DNA of 64,000 bases, taken from assembly GCA_017436575.1 (NCBI GenBank), contig JAFSCU010000001.1:1-64000 (forward strand), given 5' to 3'. Source of the stretch: Oscillospiraceae bacterium (GTDB lineage Bacteria > Bacillota > Clostridia > Oscillospirales > Ruminococcaceae). Made by a program: the position numbers and the translations under genes. The notes under the pieces are model-generated. The model did not search any database. It was not told where the DNA came from and saw nothing but the letters and a program-made list of their open reading frames with translations. Shown here piece after piece: positions 8,741-18,289 of this stretch. The number at the start of each line of letters is the position of its first letter. Positions within the stretch are counted from its first letter, which is position 1.

Positions 8741-9397
8741 ATGATTAAAGCTGTTGATATTTGTAAAAATTATGATGACACAAATGTGCTGAATAATCTG
8801 TGTCTGCATGTAAAAAGCGGGCAGTTCTGCATTATAACAGGCCCGTCAGGCACAGGAAAAAGCACTCTGCTGAATGTACTCAGTGGTCTTGACAGTTTTC
8901 AAAGCGGGCAGCTGAAACTGATGGATACAGACACCAGCAATCTGACATCATCAGAAACTGCAGAATTCCGCAGAAAAAATATTGGGTTTATATTCCAGAG
9001 TTACAACCTGATAAGCAGTAAAACAGCACTGGAAAATGTGGCACTGCCGCTGAAATATAACAAAGTAAAGTATTTTTACAGGCGCTCTATGGCAATAACT
9101 GCCCTGAACAAAATGGGGCTGGAGGAAAAGCTGCACAGCTATCCATATCAGTTATCCGGCGGACAACAACAGAGGGTGGCGGTGGCAAGAGCACTGGTAA
9201 CAAGGCCTAAAATACTGTTTTGCGATGAGCCTACAGGCAATCTGGACAGCGAAAGTGCAACCCTGGTTATGGATGGCATAATATCACTGCGAAACAGTGG
9301 CAGTGCCATTGTAATGATTACCCATGACAAATCCCTGGTAAGTATGGCTGACTGTGCGTATATACTGAAAGCCGGAAAACTGTGGGCTGATAAATAA
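8741..9397 (+). CDS. ABC transporter ATP-binding protein (MacB/LolD type), orphan
   Basis: A 218-aa ATPase of the type that partners FtsX-like permeases. Walker A is GPSGTGKS (about residue 35), Q-loop FIFQSYN, signature LSGGQQQRVAVARAL, Walker B ILFCDEPTGNLD, and H-loop ITHDKS. AAAGGA precedes the ATG. No permease gene is adjacent: a terminator lies on each side and purL converges from the right. It may serve a permease encoded elsewhere. The FtsX-type permease at the right end of this window has its own ATPase. Confidence 0.92.
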   Translation: MIKAVDICKNYDDTNVLNNLCLHVKSGQFCIITGPSGTGKSTLLNVLSGLDSFQSGQLKLMDTDTSNLTSSETAEFRRKNIGFIFQSYNLISSKTALENVALPLKYNKVKYFYRRSMAITALNKMGLEEKLHSYPYQLSGGQQQRVAVARALVTRPKILFCDEPTGNLDSESATLVMDGIISLRNSGSAIVMITHDKSLVSMADCAYILKAGKLWADK

Positions 9398-9441
9398 TAT
9401 TGTAAAAGATATAAAAAACACTATAACCGGATAAAAAAGCA

Positions 9442-9475
9442 GCAAAGACCGCAGGATATACCTGCGGTCTTTGCC
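9442..9475. terminator. Bidirectional terminator between the ABC ATPase gene and purL
   Basis: AAAGACCGCAGG and CCTGCGGTCTTT form a 12-bp stem with a TATA-type loop. Ends the rightward ABC gene and the leftward purine operon. Confidence 0.85.
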
Positions 9476-9501
9476 ATTTATGGAGTAATTACCGTTAATT
9501 A

Positions 9502-12500
9502 TTATTTATAGTAATCTACTGCGCCTTTAAAGATTTTCTGTTTTTCAACGCCAGGAACGTTTTTGTATGTGAAGTTTGTTGTACGTTCACTGTGACCCAT
9601 TTTACCGAATACACGGCCATCTGGAGAAGTGATGCCTTCAACTGCCAGCATAGAGTTGTTTGGACAGAAGTCGATATCGCCTGTTGCATTGCCGTCCAGG
9701 TCTACATACTGTGTAGCAATCTGACCGTTTGCAATAAGGGATTTCAGCATTTCTTCTGTTGCAATAAAACGACCTTCACCGTGAGAAATAGCGATTGTGT
9801 TGATATCGCCAACTTCGTGGTGCATAAGCCATGGAGATTTTACAGAAGCAACTCTTGTGCGGATAAGACGGGACTGATGACGACCGATAGAGTTGAATGT
9901 AAGTGTAGGTGCATCGGCTGATGGAGCTGTGATATGACCAAATGGTACAAGACCCAGTTTGATAAGAGCCTGGAAGCCGTTGCATATACCACACATAAGA
10001 CCGTCACGGTTATGCAGCAGTTCTTCGATTTCGTTTGCAACTTCAGGGTTTCTCAGCAGGGAAACAATGAATTTTGCAGAACCGTCTGGTTCGTCACCGC
10101 CGGAGAAACCACCTGGCAGGGCGATAATCTGGCTTGTTTTAATAGCCTGTGCCAGACGTTTTGCACTGTCCATAACATCCTGTGGGCGGTTGTTGCGGAT
10201 AACCAGTATTTCAGCTTTTGCGCCGTTTTCTTCAAATGCGCGTGCTGTGTCGTATTCGCAGTTTGTGCCTGGGAATACAGGAATAAGAACTTTTGGCTGT
10301 GCCACTTTGATAGCCGGACGGAACAGATTTCTTTCTGTGTAAGAAATGTTTTCGTATTTAACAGCTTTCTGTGTGGCAGCATTTGTTGGGTAAACACCTT
10401 CCAGTGTGCCGTTGTAAGCTTTTTCCAGTTTTTCCAGTCTGATTACTCTGCGCCATACTTTCAGTTTGTATTCAGGAATTGTAACACCAACTTTTTTGCC
10501 TGCGCGCATTGGTTTTTCTGTTTCAAGGATAAAGCCGCCATAGCATTTGCCGAAAAGGTCCTGGGCTGTCATAGTTGGTTCAACTTTAACACCGATTCTG
10601 TTACCGAATGCCATTTTTGCCAGACCTTCAGCCACGCCGCCAAAGCCTGTTGCCCATGCGGAAACAACTTTTTTGTCTTTGATAAGTTTTGCAACTTTGT
10701 TGAACAGGTTTACCAGGCTTTCAGGCTTGTACAGGCCGTTTTCGTCCAGTTCAGGAGCCATGAAGTACAGGTAGTGACCTGCAGCTTTGAATTCAGGTGA
10801 GATGATGTTTTCAGCATCAGCTACGCCTGCTGCAAAGGAGATAAGTGTTGGAGGAACATCGATATCTTCGAAGGAACCGGACATGGAGTCTTTACCGCCG
10901 ATAGAACCGATGCCAAGAGCCAGCTGTGCTTCCAGTGCACCCAGCAGGGCTGCAAATGGTTTGCCCCAGCGTGATTTTTCTTTGCCCAGTCTTTCAAAGT
11001 ATTCCTGGAAGGAGTACCACATATTTTTCAGATCGCCGCCGGCAGCAATCATTTTTGCTGTGGAGGAAACTACTGCGTAATATGCAGAATAGTATGGTGA
11101 CTGTGAAGCCAGGTATGGGTCAAAGCCCCATGCCATAAGGGAAGCTGTGGATGTTTCTTTGCCCAGTGTTGGGATTTTAGCAGACATTGCCTGTGCAGGT
11201 GTTGCCTGATATTTACCGCCGTATGGCATAAGAACTGTTGCAGCGCCGATTGTGGCATCAAAGCGTTCTACCAAACCGCGCTGTGAAGCAACGTTCAGGT
11301 TTGCCATAAGTTCTGTCCAGTCTTTTTCAATATCTGTTACTTTAACTTCGTCTTTCAGACCGTCAGCAGCAACAGAAACCTGTGCAAATTTAACTGCACC
11401 AGCAGAGTTGAGGAAGTCACGGGACAGGTCAACAACTTTTTCGCCTTCAAAGAACATTTCCAGTCTGCCTGTATCTGTAACTTTTGCAACGATGATTGCA
11501 GAAAGGTTTTCAGCTTCAGCTTTTTTGATGAATTTTTTAGCGTTTGCTGCGGAAACTACAACAGCCATTCTTTCCTGGGATTCGCTGATTGCCAGTTCTG
11601 TAGCTGTAAGACCTTCATATTTTTTAGGAACTACGTCAAGGTTGATAGACAGGCTGTCTGCCAGTTCGCCGATGGCTACTGAAACGCCGCCTGCACCAAA
11701 GTCGTTGCAGCGTTTGATCATGCGTGTAACTTCAGCATCGCGGAACAGACGCTGAATTTTTCTTTCTTCAGGTGCGTTACCTTTCTGAACTTCAGCACCA
11801 CATTCTTCCAGAGAAGAAACAGAGTGTGCTTTTGAAGAACCTGTAGCCCCGCCACAACCGTCACGGCCTGTTGCACCGCCCAGCAGGATAACAACATCAC
11901 CTTCAGCAGGGCGTTTGCGAACTACGTTTTTGGCAGGAGCAGCACCCATTACAGCACCAACTTCCATACGTTTTGCAACGTAGCCTGGGTGGTAAACTTC
12001 AGCAACATGGCCTGTAGCAAGACCAATCTGGTTGCCGTAGGATGAGTAACCTGCAGCAGCTGTCTGGCAGATTTTGCTCTGTGGCAGTTTACCTGTGAGA
12101 GTTTCTGACAGTGGTGCCAGTGGATTGCCTGCACCTGTGAGACGCATAGCCTGGTAAACATAGCTGCGGCCTGACAGTGGGTCACGGATAGCGCCGCCCA
12201 GACATGTGGCAGCACCGCCGAATGGTTCGATTTCTGTTGGATGGTTGTGTGTTTCGTTTTTGAACATCAGCAGCCATTTTTCGCTGGAGCCGTCGTCCAG
12301 TTTAACATTGATTTTTACGCTACAGGCATTGATTTCTTCACTTTCGTCAAGGTTTTTCAGCTTGCCTGTGCGTTTGAGGTATTTTGCACCAACAGTTGCA
12401 AGGTCCATCAGAGTGAGAGGTCTGTTTTTGTTTGGATACAGTTCTTCTTTGATAGCGAGATATTTTTCGTAGGAAGCTTTTACTGCTTCGTGTTCGATAG

Positions 12501-13203
12501 TAACTTCGTCAAGGATTGTGTTGAATGTTGTATGACGGCAGTGGTCTGACCAGTATGTGTCAATCATACGCAGTTCTGTGAGAGTAGGGTTGCGTTTTTC
12601 CTGATTTTTAAAGTAATCCTGACAGAAAGCCAGGTCATCTGCGTCCATAGCAAGACCGTATTCTTTGATGAAAGCACCAAAGTCTTCGGCTTTCATATCA
12701 ACAAAGCCTTCAATAACAGGTGTTTTTTCTGGCAGTGGATAGATTGTTTCCAGTGTTTTTGGTTTTTCCAGTGAAGCCAGACGGGATTCAACAGGGTTGA
12801 TGATATGTTTCTGGATTTTGTCCAGTTCTTCTTTTGTAACGTGACCGTAAAGTTTGATAACTCTGGCGTATTTTACAACAGGTCTGTTGCCGCCTGTTAC
12901 AAACTGTACACACTGCTGGGCTGAGTCTGCACGCTGGTCAAACTGGCCTGGCAGCAGTTCTGTTGCAAATGTGTTGTCATCAATTTTGATGGAATATGTA
13001 ACATCGTCAACCTGTGGTTCAGAGAAGATAGTCTGAACGGCTGTTTCAAATGTTTCTTTGTCTACACCTTCGATATCATAACGGTTGTAAACTTTAACTT
13101 TTCTCAGACCTTTGATACCCAGGGAAGATTTCAGGTCGTTGAACAGTGAGCGGTCTTCGCCTGCATATTCAGTTTTTTTGGAAACGTAAACTCTGTATAC
13201 CAT
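9502..13203 (-). CDS. purL: Phosphoribosylformylglycinamidine synthase, single large form
   Basis: Converts FGAR to FGAM using glutamine and ATP, step 4 of purine synthesis. The 1233-aa chain combines a PurS-like N-terminus, two AIRS-like synthase halves (DTYWSDHCRHTTF, FKNETHNHPTEIEPFGGAATC, and a GIGSIGGKDSMSG stretch), and a C-terminal PurQ glutaminase (PGTNCEYDTA, catalytic Cys in CGICNGFQ, HGEGRF). No separate purS or purQ is therefore expected. AGGAGG precedes the ATG. The purD stop and purL start share one base (TAATG), so translation is probably coupled. It is the last gene of the leftward pur operon. Confidence 0.97.
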   Translation of the reverse strand: MVYRVYVSKKTEYAGEDRSLFNDLKSSLGIKGLRKVKVYNRYDIEGVDKETFETAVQTIFSEPQVDDVTYSIKIDDNTFATELLPGQFDQRADSAQQCVQFVTGGNRPVVKYARVIKLYGHVTKEELDKIQKHIINPVESRLASLEKPKTLETIYPLPEKTPVIEGFVDMKAEDFGAFIKEYGLAMDADDLAFCQDYFKNQEKRNPTLTELRMIDTYWSDHCRHTTFNTILDEVTIEHEAVKASYEKYLAIKEELYPNKNRPLTLMDLATVGAKYLKRTGKLKNLDESEEINACSVKINVKLDDGSSEKWLLMFKNETHNHPTEIEPFGGAATCLGGAIRDPLSGRSYVYQAMRLTGAGNPLAPLSETLTGKLPQSKICQTAAAGYSSYGNQIGLATGHVAEVYHPGYVAKRMEVGAVMGAAPAKNVVRKRPAEGDVVILLGGATGRDGCGGATGSSKAHSVSSLEECGAEVQKGNAPEERKIQRLFRDAEVTRMIKRCNDFGAGGVSVAIGELADSLSINLDVVPKKYEGLTATELAISESQERMAVVVSAANAKKFIKKAEAENLSAIIVAKVTDTGRLEMFFEGEKVVDLSRDFLNSAGAVKFAQVSVAADGLKDEVKVTDIEKDWTELMANLNVASQRGLVERFDATIGAATVLMPYGGKYQATPAQAMSAKIPTLGKETSTASLMAWGFDPYLASQSPYYSAYYAVVSSTAKMIAAGGDLKNMWYSFQEYFERLGKEKSRWGKPFAALLGALEAQLALGIGSIGGKDSMSGSFEDIDVPPTLISFAAGVADAENIISPEFKAAGHYLYFMAPELDENGLYKPESLVNLFNKVAKLIKDKKVVSAWATGFGGVAEGLAKMAFGNRIGVKVEPTMTAQDLFGKCYGGFILETEKPMRAGKKVGVTIPEYKLKVWRRVIRLEKLEKAYNGTLEGVYPTNAATQKAVKYENISYTERNLFRPAIKVAQPKVLIPVFPGTNCEYDTARAFEENGAKAEILVIRNNRPQDVMDSAKRLAQAIKTSQIIALPGGFSGGDEPDGSAKFIVSLLRNPEVANEIEELLHNRDGLMCGICNGFQALIKLGLVPFGHITAPSADAPTLTFNSIGRHQSRLIRTRVASVKSPWLMHHEVGDINTIAISHGEGRFIATEEMLKSLIANGQIATQYVDLDGNATGDIDFCPNNSMLAVEGITSPDGRVFGKMGHSERTTNFTYKNVPGVEKQKIFKGAVDYYK

Positions 13204-14465
13204 TATCTTTTGCCTCCTATATCATGGCGGTAGAAGCTTTTTTCAAAGCTAACTTTGTCAATATTGGAATAAACGTTGTTCTGTGCGTCAGGAATGTCCT
13301 TACCTTTTGCCACAAAGCCCAGAACACGGCCACCGTTGGACAGGTATTTGCACTCTTCCATCTTTGTGCCGGAATGGAAAACATAGTAGAATGCATCATT
13401 CTGGCCTTTTTCATCAAGACCAATAATTTCTTTTCCCTTTTCATAACTTTCAGGATAACCGCCGGAACACATCATAACGATGATTGCTGCGCCGTCTTCG
13501 TTTACTACTTCGATTTCAGACAGTCTTTCATCAATAACTGCATCAACGATTTCCAACAGGTCTGTTTTCAGCAGTGACAGACAAACCTGTGCTTCGGGGT
13601 CGCCGAAACGGCAGTTGTATTCAATAACTTTAGGGCCTTTTTCTGTAATCATAAGACCATAGTAGAGAACACCTTTGAATGTTCTGCCTTCTGCATTCAT
13701 TGCTTCAATTGTAGGGATAAGGATTGTTTCGTAAGCAATTTTTTCCACTTCTTCTGTATAGAATGGGTTTGGTGCGATAACACCCATACCGCCTGTGTTC
13801 AGACCTTCGTCGTTGTCAAAGGCACGTTTGTGGTCTTTGGATGAAATCATAGGGCGAACACAGTGGCCGTCTGTAAATGCCAGAACAGAAACTTCAGGAC
13901 CTGTAAGGAATTCTTCAATAACGATTTCCTTGCCGGATTCACCGAATTTACCACCGTCCAGCATTTCGATAATAGCTTCTTTTGCTTCTTCAAAGTCCTG
14001 TGCGATGATAACACCTTTGCCAAGGGCAAGACCGGAAGCTTTGATAACTGTTGGGTAAGAATCCTGTGCTTTTACATATTCGATAGCAGCAGCTGAATCT
14101 GTGAATTTTTCGTATGCAGCTGTTGGAATGTTATATTTTTTCATCAGGTCTTTGGAGAAAGCCTTGCTGCCTTCGATAATTGCAGCTGCTTTGTTAGGGC
14201 CAAATGTGCGGATGCCTGCTGCCTGCAGGGCATCAACCATACCGAGAACCAGTGGTTCGTCCTGGGAAACCAGGGCAAGGTCGATTTTTTCTTCTGTTGC
14301 AAATTTTACAATGCCGTCCAGGTCGTTGATTTTGATGTCAACACAAGTGGCAAGATTTGCGATACCTGCGTTGCCAGGTGCGCAGAACAGCTGTCTGCCT
14401 TCGCCTGCCAGGCTTTTAAGAATTGCATGTTCGCGGCCGCCGCCGCCAACTACTAAAATTTTCAT
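13203..14465 (-). CDS. purD: Phosphoribosylamine--glycine ligase (GAR synthetase)
   Basis: ATP-grasp enzyme joining phosphoribosylamine and glycine, step 2 of purine synthesis. The N-terminus MKILVVGGGGREHAI is diagnostic. The ATP-grasp core includes KASGLALGKGV, and NTGGMGVIAPNP and CRFGDPEAQ follow. 420 aa, normal length. AAAGGAG precedes the ATG. Between it and the preceding AICARFT gene sits a cluster of palindromic repeats, while its 3' end overlaps purL by one base. Confidence 0.97.
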   Translation of the reverse strand: MKILVVGGGGREHAILKSLAGEGRQLFCAPGNAGIANLATCVDIKINDLDGIVKFATEEKIDLALVSQDEPLVLGMVDALQAAGIRTFGPNKAAAIIEGSKAFSKDLMKKYNIPTAAYEKFTDSAAAIEYVKAQDSYPTVIKASGLALGKGVIIAQDFEEAKEAIIEMLDGGKFGESGKEIVIEEFLTGPEVSVLAFTDGHCVRPMISSKDHKRAFDNDEGLNTGGMGVIAPNPFYTEEVEKIAYETILIPTIEAMNAEGRTFKGVLYYGLMITEKGPKVIEYNCRFGDPEAQVCLSLLKTDLLEIVDAVIDERLSEIEVVNEDGAAIIVMMCSGGYPESYEKGKEIIGLDEKGQNDAFYYVFHSGTKMEECKYLSNGGRVLGFVAKGKDIPDAQNNVYSNIDKVSFEKSFYRHDIGGKR

Positions 14466-14517
14466 ATTGTACTCCTTTGATAAAACTGTTGTTTTTGCAA
14501 GGGGATTTTATTTTATT

Positions 14518-14626
14518 GCGGGACGGGAAACCCGTCCCCTACGTTTTCTGTCTAATGGGATGTCGAGAACGCCGTCCCCTACTTTGGGGAGGTAAGCGGG
14601 ATGTCCGGGAGGCCATCCCCTACACG
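14518..14626. repeat. REP-like palindromic repeats (three units) in the pur operon
   Basis: Three G/C-rich imperfect palindromes at 14518-14543 (GACGGG-aaa-CCCGTC), 14557-14582 and 14596-14626 (GGGATGTCC...GGCCATCCC). Each can fold into a hairpin and carries the shared end TCCCCTAC. Two more units lie at 16550-16612. GC content is far above the flanking DNA. They are intergenic, between the AICARFT gene and purD. Confidence 0.8.
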
Positions 14627-14641
14627 AATAAATATGTAATA

Positions 14642-15814
14642 TTAATGGTGGAACAGACGGATGCCTGTAAATGCCATTGTGATGCCGTGTTTGTTACATG
14701 TTTCGATAACATTGTCGTCACGAACAGAGCCACCTGGCTGTGCAATGTATTTAACGCCTGTTTTGTGTGCTCTTTCAATGTTGTCACCAAATGGGAAGAA
14801 TGCGTCAGAGCCCAGTGCCACACCTGTAAGCTGTTTCAGCCATGCTTTCTGTTCTTCTCTTGTGAACACTTCAGGTTTTACTTTGAATTTTGTCTGCCAT
14901 ACACCTTCTGCCAGGACATCTTCGTATTCGTCAGACATATAAACGTCGATGGCATTGTCTCTGTCTGCACGGGACAGGCCGTCTGCAAACTGAAGGCCTA
15001 ACACTTTTTCGTGCTGACGCAGCCACCAGTTGTCAGCTTTCTGACCGGCAAGGCGTGTGCAATGGATACGGGACTGCTGGCCTGCGCCGATACCGATAGC
15101 CTGGCCGTCTTTAACATAACATACAGAGTTGGACTGTGTGTATTTAAGTGTAATCATTGCAATTGCCAGGTCGATTTTTGCGCTTTCCGGCAGATCTTTT
15201 GATTCTGTTACAATGTTTTCAAAGGAGTTTTTGTCGATAACCAGTTCGTTTCTGCCCTGTTCAAATGTAACACCGAAAACATCTTTTGTTTCGATTGGTG
15301 CAGGAGTATAGTTTTCATCAATCTGGATAACGTTGTAGCCGCCTTTTTTCTTCTTTTTCAGTATTTCCAGTGCTTCATCTGTGTAGCCTGGAGCGATAAC
15401 GCCGTCAGAAACTTCTCTGGCAATCATTTTTGCTGTTGGTGCATCACAGATGTCTGACAGAGAGATAAAGTCACCAAATGAAGACATTCTGTCAGCGCCG
15501 CGGGCTCTTGCATAAGCACAAGCCAGTGGAGAGTATTCCATACCTTCAACAAAATAGATTTTCTGTTCAACTTCGGACAGTGGCAGACCAACTGCAGCGC
15601 CTGCTGGTGAAACGTGTTTAAAAGATGTGGCAGCAGGCAGACCTGTTGCTCTTTTCAGTTCTTTAACCAGCTGCCAGCCATTAAGTGCATCCAGCAGATT
15701 GATATAGCCTGGACGGCCGTTGAGAACTGTGATTGGCAGCTGACCTTCTTTCATAAACACACGGGAAGGTTTCTGGTTAGGGTTACAACCGTATTTAAGT
15801 TCCATTTCTGTCAT
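14642..15814 (-). CDS. Stand-alone AICAR transformylase (PurH transformylase domain only)
   Basis: Transfers a formyl group to AICAR to give FAICAR, the penultimate step to IMP. It contains the transformylase signature KHVSPAGAA and YTQSNSVCYVKDGQAIGIGAGQQSR; the IMP cyclohydrolase (MGS-like) half of normal PurH is absent. About 390 aa. The start is the ATG preceded by AAGGAGG, 8 nt away; a longer frame overlaps the previous gene. It directly follows a PurO-type cyclohydrolase (13-base gap), so the two together replace bifunctional PurH. Confidence 0.93.
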   Translation of the reverse strand: MTEMELKYGCNPNQKPSRVFMKEGQLPITVLNGRPGYINLLDALNGWQLVKELKRATGLPAATSFKHVSPAGAAVGLPLSEVEQKIYFVEGMEYSPLACAYARARGADRMSSFGDFISLSDICDAPTAKMIAREVSDGVIAPGYTDEALEILKKKKKGGYNVIQIDENYTPAPIETKDVFGVTFEQGRNELVIDKNSFENIVTESKDLPESAKIDLAIAMITLKYTQSNSVCYVKDGQAIGIGAGQQSRIHCTRLAGQKADNWWLRQHEKVLGLQFADGLSRADRDNAIDVYMSDEYEDVLAEGVWQTKFKVKPEVFTREEQKAWLKQLTGVALGSDAFFPFGDNIERAHKTGVKYIAQPGGSVRDDNVIETCNKHGITMAFTGIRLFHH

Positions 15815-15827
15815 TTTGGTGTCCTCC

Positions 15828-16520
15828 TTATACATTTTTGTTTACAATTCTTGTCTGAACAGATTTGTCAGACAGGGAAATATATCTTACGAAAAGGCTT
15901 ACTTTGTTGTCTGGATTCAGGGCATTCCACACAGTTTCTGTAAATGTGTCGATGTCGCCGCCGATTTCAAACACTTTTGGTTCGCCTTCAAATGATGGGA
16001 TTGGAGTGCCGTTTTCTTTATATGTATGAATCAGTCTGCCCTGACCTGTGATTGGTGTAGAATATTCAAAGAAGTTTCTTACACACTGGGCATCATTGCC
16101 GTTGTCACTTTTCAGGATAGACAGTTTGAATGTGTTGTCAGGATAAACGATACCTGAAATACGAGGAGTCCAGTTTGGACCATCCGGTTCAAATTCTCTT
16201 GTGCGCAGGGCGTCTTCAAAGGATTTGCCCATCATCATATGTTCATAGATTGTGTCTGTCTGGTCGCCGTTTGTAACGATAGTAGTATCGCCCAGAACGC
16301 GAACAGGTGCATAGATAATCAGTGATGGGTCAGACAGTTTGCTTTCGTCAAAAGCCTTTGTGCGGATGCTGCCTTCGCTTTCAAAGAAGATTCTGTTGCG
16401 GCTGTTTTCACTGCGGCCCATAATGAAATATGCGATAACCATATCGGTTTCTGTTTTGCCGATAAGGATACCACGGCCAGGATAAGAGTTGTTTTCAAGA
16501 TAAGTTTTAAGACTTGTCAT
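15828..16520 (-). CDS. purO: IMP cyclohydrolase, archaeal PurO type (PF07826)
   Basis: Closes the ring of FAICAR to IMP. The sequence matches archaeal PurO landmarks as I recall them: an N-terminal GRGILIGKTE followed by AYFIMGRSENSRNR, and VTNGDQTDTIYEHMMMGKSFEDAL (archaeal form ATNGSHTDII...IRDAL), then TPRISGIV. About 230 aa. The chosen ATG follows a weak AAAGAGAG; the longer frame runs into repeat DNA. Its position between purN and the AICAR transformylase supports the assignment. Not homologous to the PurH cyclohydrolase domain. Confidence 0.88.
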   Translation of the reverse strand: MTSLKTYLENNSYPGRGILIGKTETDMVIAYFIMGRSENSRNRIFFESEGSIRTKAFDESKLSDPSLIIYAPVRVLGDTTIVTNGDQTDTIYEHMMMGKSFEDALRTREFEPDGPNWTPRISGIVYPDNTFKLSILKSDNGNDAQCVRNFFEYSTPITGQGRLIHTYKENGTPIPSFEGEPKVFEIGGDIDTFTETVWNALNPDNKVSLFVRYISLSDKSVQTRIVNKNV

Positions 16521-16549
16521 TTTGGTGTCTCTCTTTCTGTATTTTGTTT

Positions 16550-16612
16550 GCGGGGCGGGCAACCCGTCCCCTGCGGTTTTATTGCGGGATGTCTGGGAGG
16601 CCATCCCCTGCG
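16550..16612. repeat. REP-like palindromic repeats (two units) before purO
   Basis: Units at 16550-16576 (GGGGCGGG-caa-CCCGTCCCC) and 16584-16612 (GGGATGTCTGGGAGGCCATCCC), closely related to those at 14518-14626. They fill the gap between purN and purO. Confidence 0.8.
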
Positions 16613-16618
16613 TTTATA

Positions 16619-17212
16619 TTAAATGCGGTTGTTTGCAATATCATCAATGGCCTGTGGCAGGATAATCCATTCAGCCTGCTGCATAATTCTTTTCTGCAGT
16701 GTTTCAGGTGTGTCGCCGGCCAAAACTTCAACGGCTTTCTGTGCGATGATTTTGCCGCCGTCAACCTCTTCATTTACAAAATGAACTGTTGCGCCGGAAA
16801 CCTTTACGCCTTTGGCAAGTGCTGCTTCGTGAACATGGAGGCCATACATGCCTTCGCCGCAGAAAGATGGGATAAGTGATGGGTGAACATTGATGATTTT
16901 ATTTTCAAAATGCTTTGTGAAATTTTCCGAAAGAATAGCCATAAAGCCGGCAAGTACAATCAGCTGTGCACCGCAATCTTCAATTTCGTTGATAAGTGCC
17001 TGTTCCCAGGCCCGTTTGTTTTCAAAATCTTTTCTGCGCAGTGTCACGCCCTGTACACCATGGTTTTTTGCTCTTTCCAGTGCATAGGCACCTGCAACGT
17101 TGGAAATAACTTTTTCCACCTTTGCATTGGTAATTTTGCCGCTGTCAACAGCATCAAGGATTGCCTGCAGGTTAGTGCCGCCGCCGGAAACCAGAACTGC
17201 AACTTTTAACAT
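16619..17212 (-). CDS. purN: Phosphoribosylglycinamide formyltransferase (GART)
   Basis: 10-formyl-THF-dependent step 3 of purine synthesis. 197 aa, normal length. It starts [18 protein letters not shown] and carries [10 protein letters not shown] with the catalytic Asn and His, then [14 protein letters not shown] with the catalytic Asp. The start overlaps the 3' end of purM by 7 bases. A REP-like cluster separates it from purO downstream. Confidence 0.96.
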   Translation of the reverse strand: MLKVAVLVSGGGTNLQAILDAVDSGKITNAKVEKVISNVAGAYALERAKNHGVQGVTLRRKDFENKRAWEQALINEIEDCGAQLIVLAGFMAILSENFTKHFENKIINVHPSLIPSFCGEGMYGLHVHEAALAKGVKVSGATVHFVNEEVDGGKIIAQKAVEVLAGDTPETLQKRIMQQAEWIILPQAIDDIANNRI

Positions 17213-18249
17213 AATTCCACACCCTTTTCGCCGTCTTCGATTTTACCTACCACATAAGCATCTTCGCCTGCTGCTTTCAGTACTTCAAGAGCTGTGTCCA
17301 CTTCGTCAGGTGAAACGATAATCATCATACCAACACCCATATTGAATGTGGAGTACATATCTTCAACAGGAATGTTGCCTGTTGCAGAAATCAAGTCAAA
17401 GATTGGCAGCACACGAACATCGGCTTTGTTGATAACAGCTTTTTTGCCTTCAGGCAGTGCGCGTGGCACATTTTCATAGAAGCCGCCACCTGTGATATGA
17501 GCGATGGATTTTACATTTACTTTTTCCAGCAGTGAAAGAACCGGTTTAACATAAATTCTTGTAGGTGTCAGCAGTGTTTCGCCAAGAGTAGCACCCAGAC
17601 TTTCCACATATTCGCCCAGGTTGGAGTTGCCTTCACCGATAGAGAACACTTTTCTTACCAGTGAGAAGCCATTGGAATGAACACCGGATGATGGCAGGGC
17701 GATAATAACGTCGCCTGTTTTTACATTTTCGTTGTCCAGGATTTTTTCTTTATCAACAATACCTACTGCAAAACCGGCCAGGTCGTATTCATCAACAGGC
17801 ATAAGACCAGGATGTTCAGCTGTTTCACCGCCTACCAGTGCACAACCGGACTGCACACAGCCTTCTGCAACGCCGGAAACCAGTGTAGCCACTTTTTCAG
17901 GGTAGTTTTTACCGATGGCAATGTAGTCAAGGAAGAACAGTGGTTTTGCACCGGAGCAAACAATGTCGTTTACGCACATAGCAACACAGTCGATGCCAAC
18001 AGTGTCATGTTTGTCCATAAGGAAAGCCAGTTTAACCTTTGTGCCACAGCCGTCAGTGCCGGAAACCAGTACAGGTTCTTTCATATCCTTTACATCCAGC
18101 AGCTGCACCAGACCGCCAAAGCCGCCCAGACCACCCAGAACAGCATCTGTTTTGGTTCTGGCAACACTGTCTTTCATAAGACGCACAGCTTCGTAACCGG
18201 CTGTAACGTCAACGCCTGCAGATTTGTAACTGTCAGAATAATTTTTCAT
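17206..18249 (-). CDS. purM: Phosphoribosylformylglycinamidine cyclo-ligase (AIR synthetase)
   Basis: Converts FGAM to AIR with ATP. Signature features are [45 protein letters not shown] and the C-terminal MGVGMMIIV. 347 aa, normal size. I start at the ATG at 18249, preceded by AAAGGTG; the upstream in-frame GTG is part of that ribosome site. The 3' end overlaps purN by 7 bases. Confidence 0.97.
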   Translation of the reverse strand: MKNYSDSYKSAGVDVTAGYEAVRLMKDSVARTKTDAVLGGLGGFGGLVQLLDVKDMKEPVLVSGTDGCGTKVKLAFLMDKHDTVGIDCVAMCVNDIVCSGAKPLFFLDYIAIGKNYPEKVATLVSGVAEGCVQSGCALVGGETAEHPGLMPVDEYDLAGFAVGIVDKEKILDNENVKTGDVIIALPSSGVHSNGFSLVRKVFSIGEGNSNLGEYVESLGATLGETLLTPTRIYVKPVLSLLEKVNVKSIAHITGGGFYENVPRALPEGKKAVINKADVRVLPIFDLISATGNIPVEDMYSTFNMGVGMMIIVSPDEVDTALEVLKAAGEDAYVVGKIEDGEKGVELC

Positions 18250-18289
18250 TTCTTTCACCTTTATATTTTAATTTTAATTATAAAATTGA

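Noticed and set aside
9934..10800. Long plus-strand reading frames within purL
   Set aside because: They follow from the codon bias of purL on the other strand; Cys- and Phe-rich composition is typical of shadows.
14518..14626. CRISPR array
   Set aside because: Repeats are unequal palindromes with irregular spacing and no uniform spacers; no cas genes.
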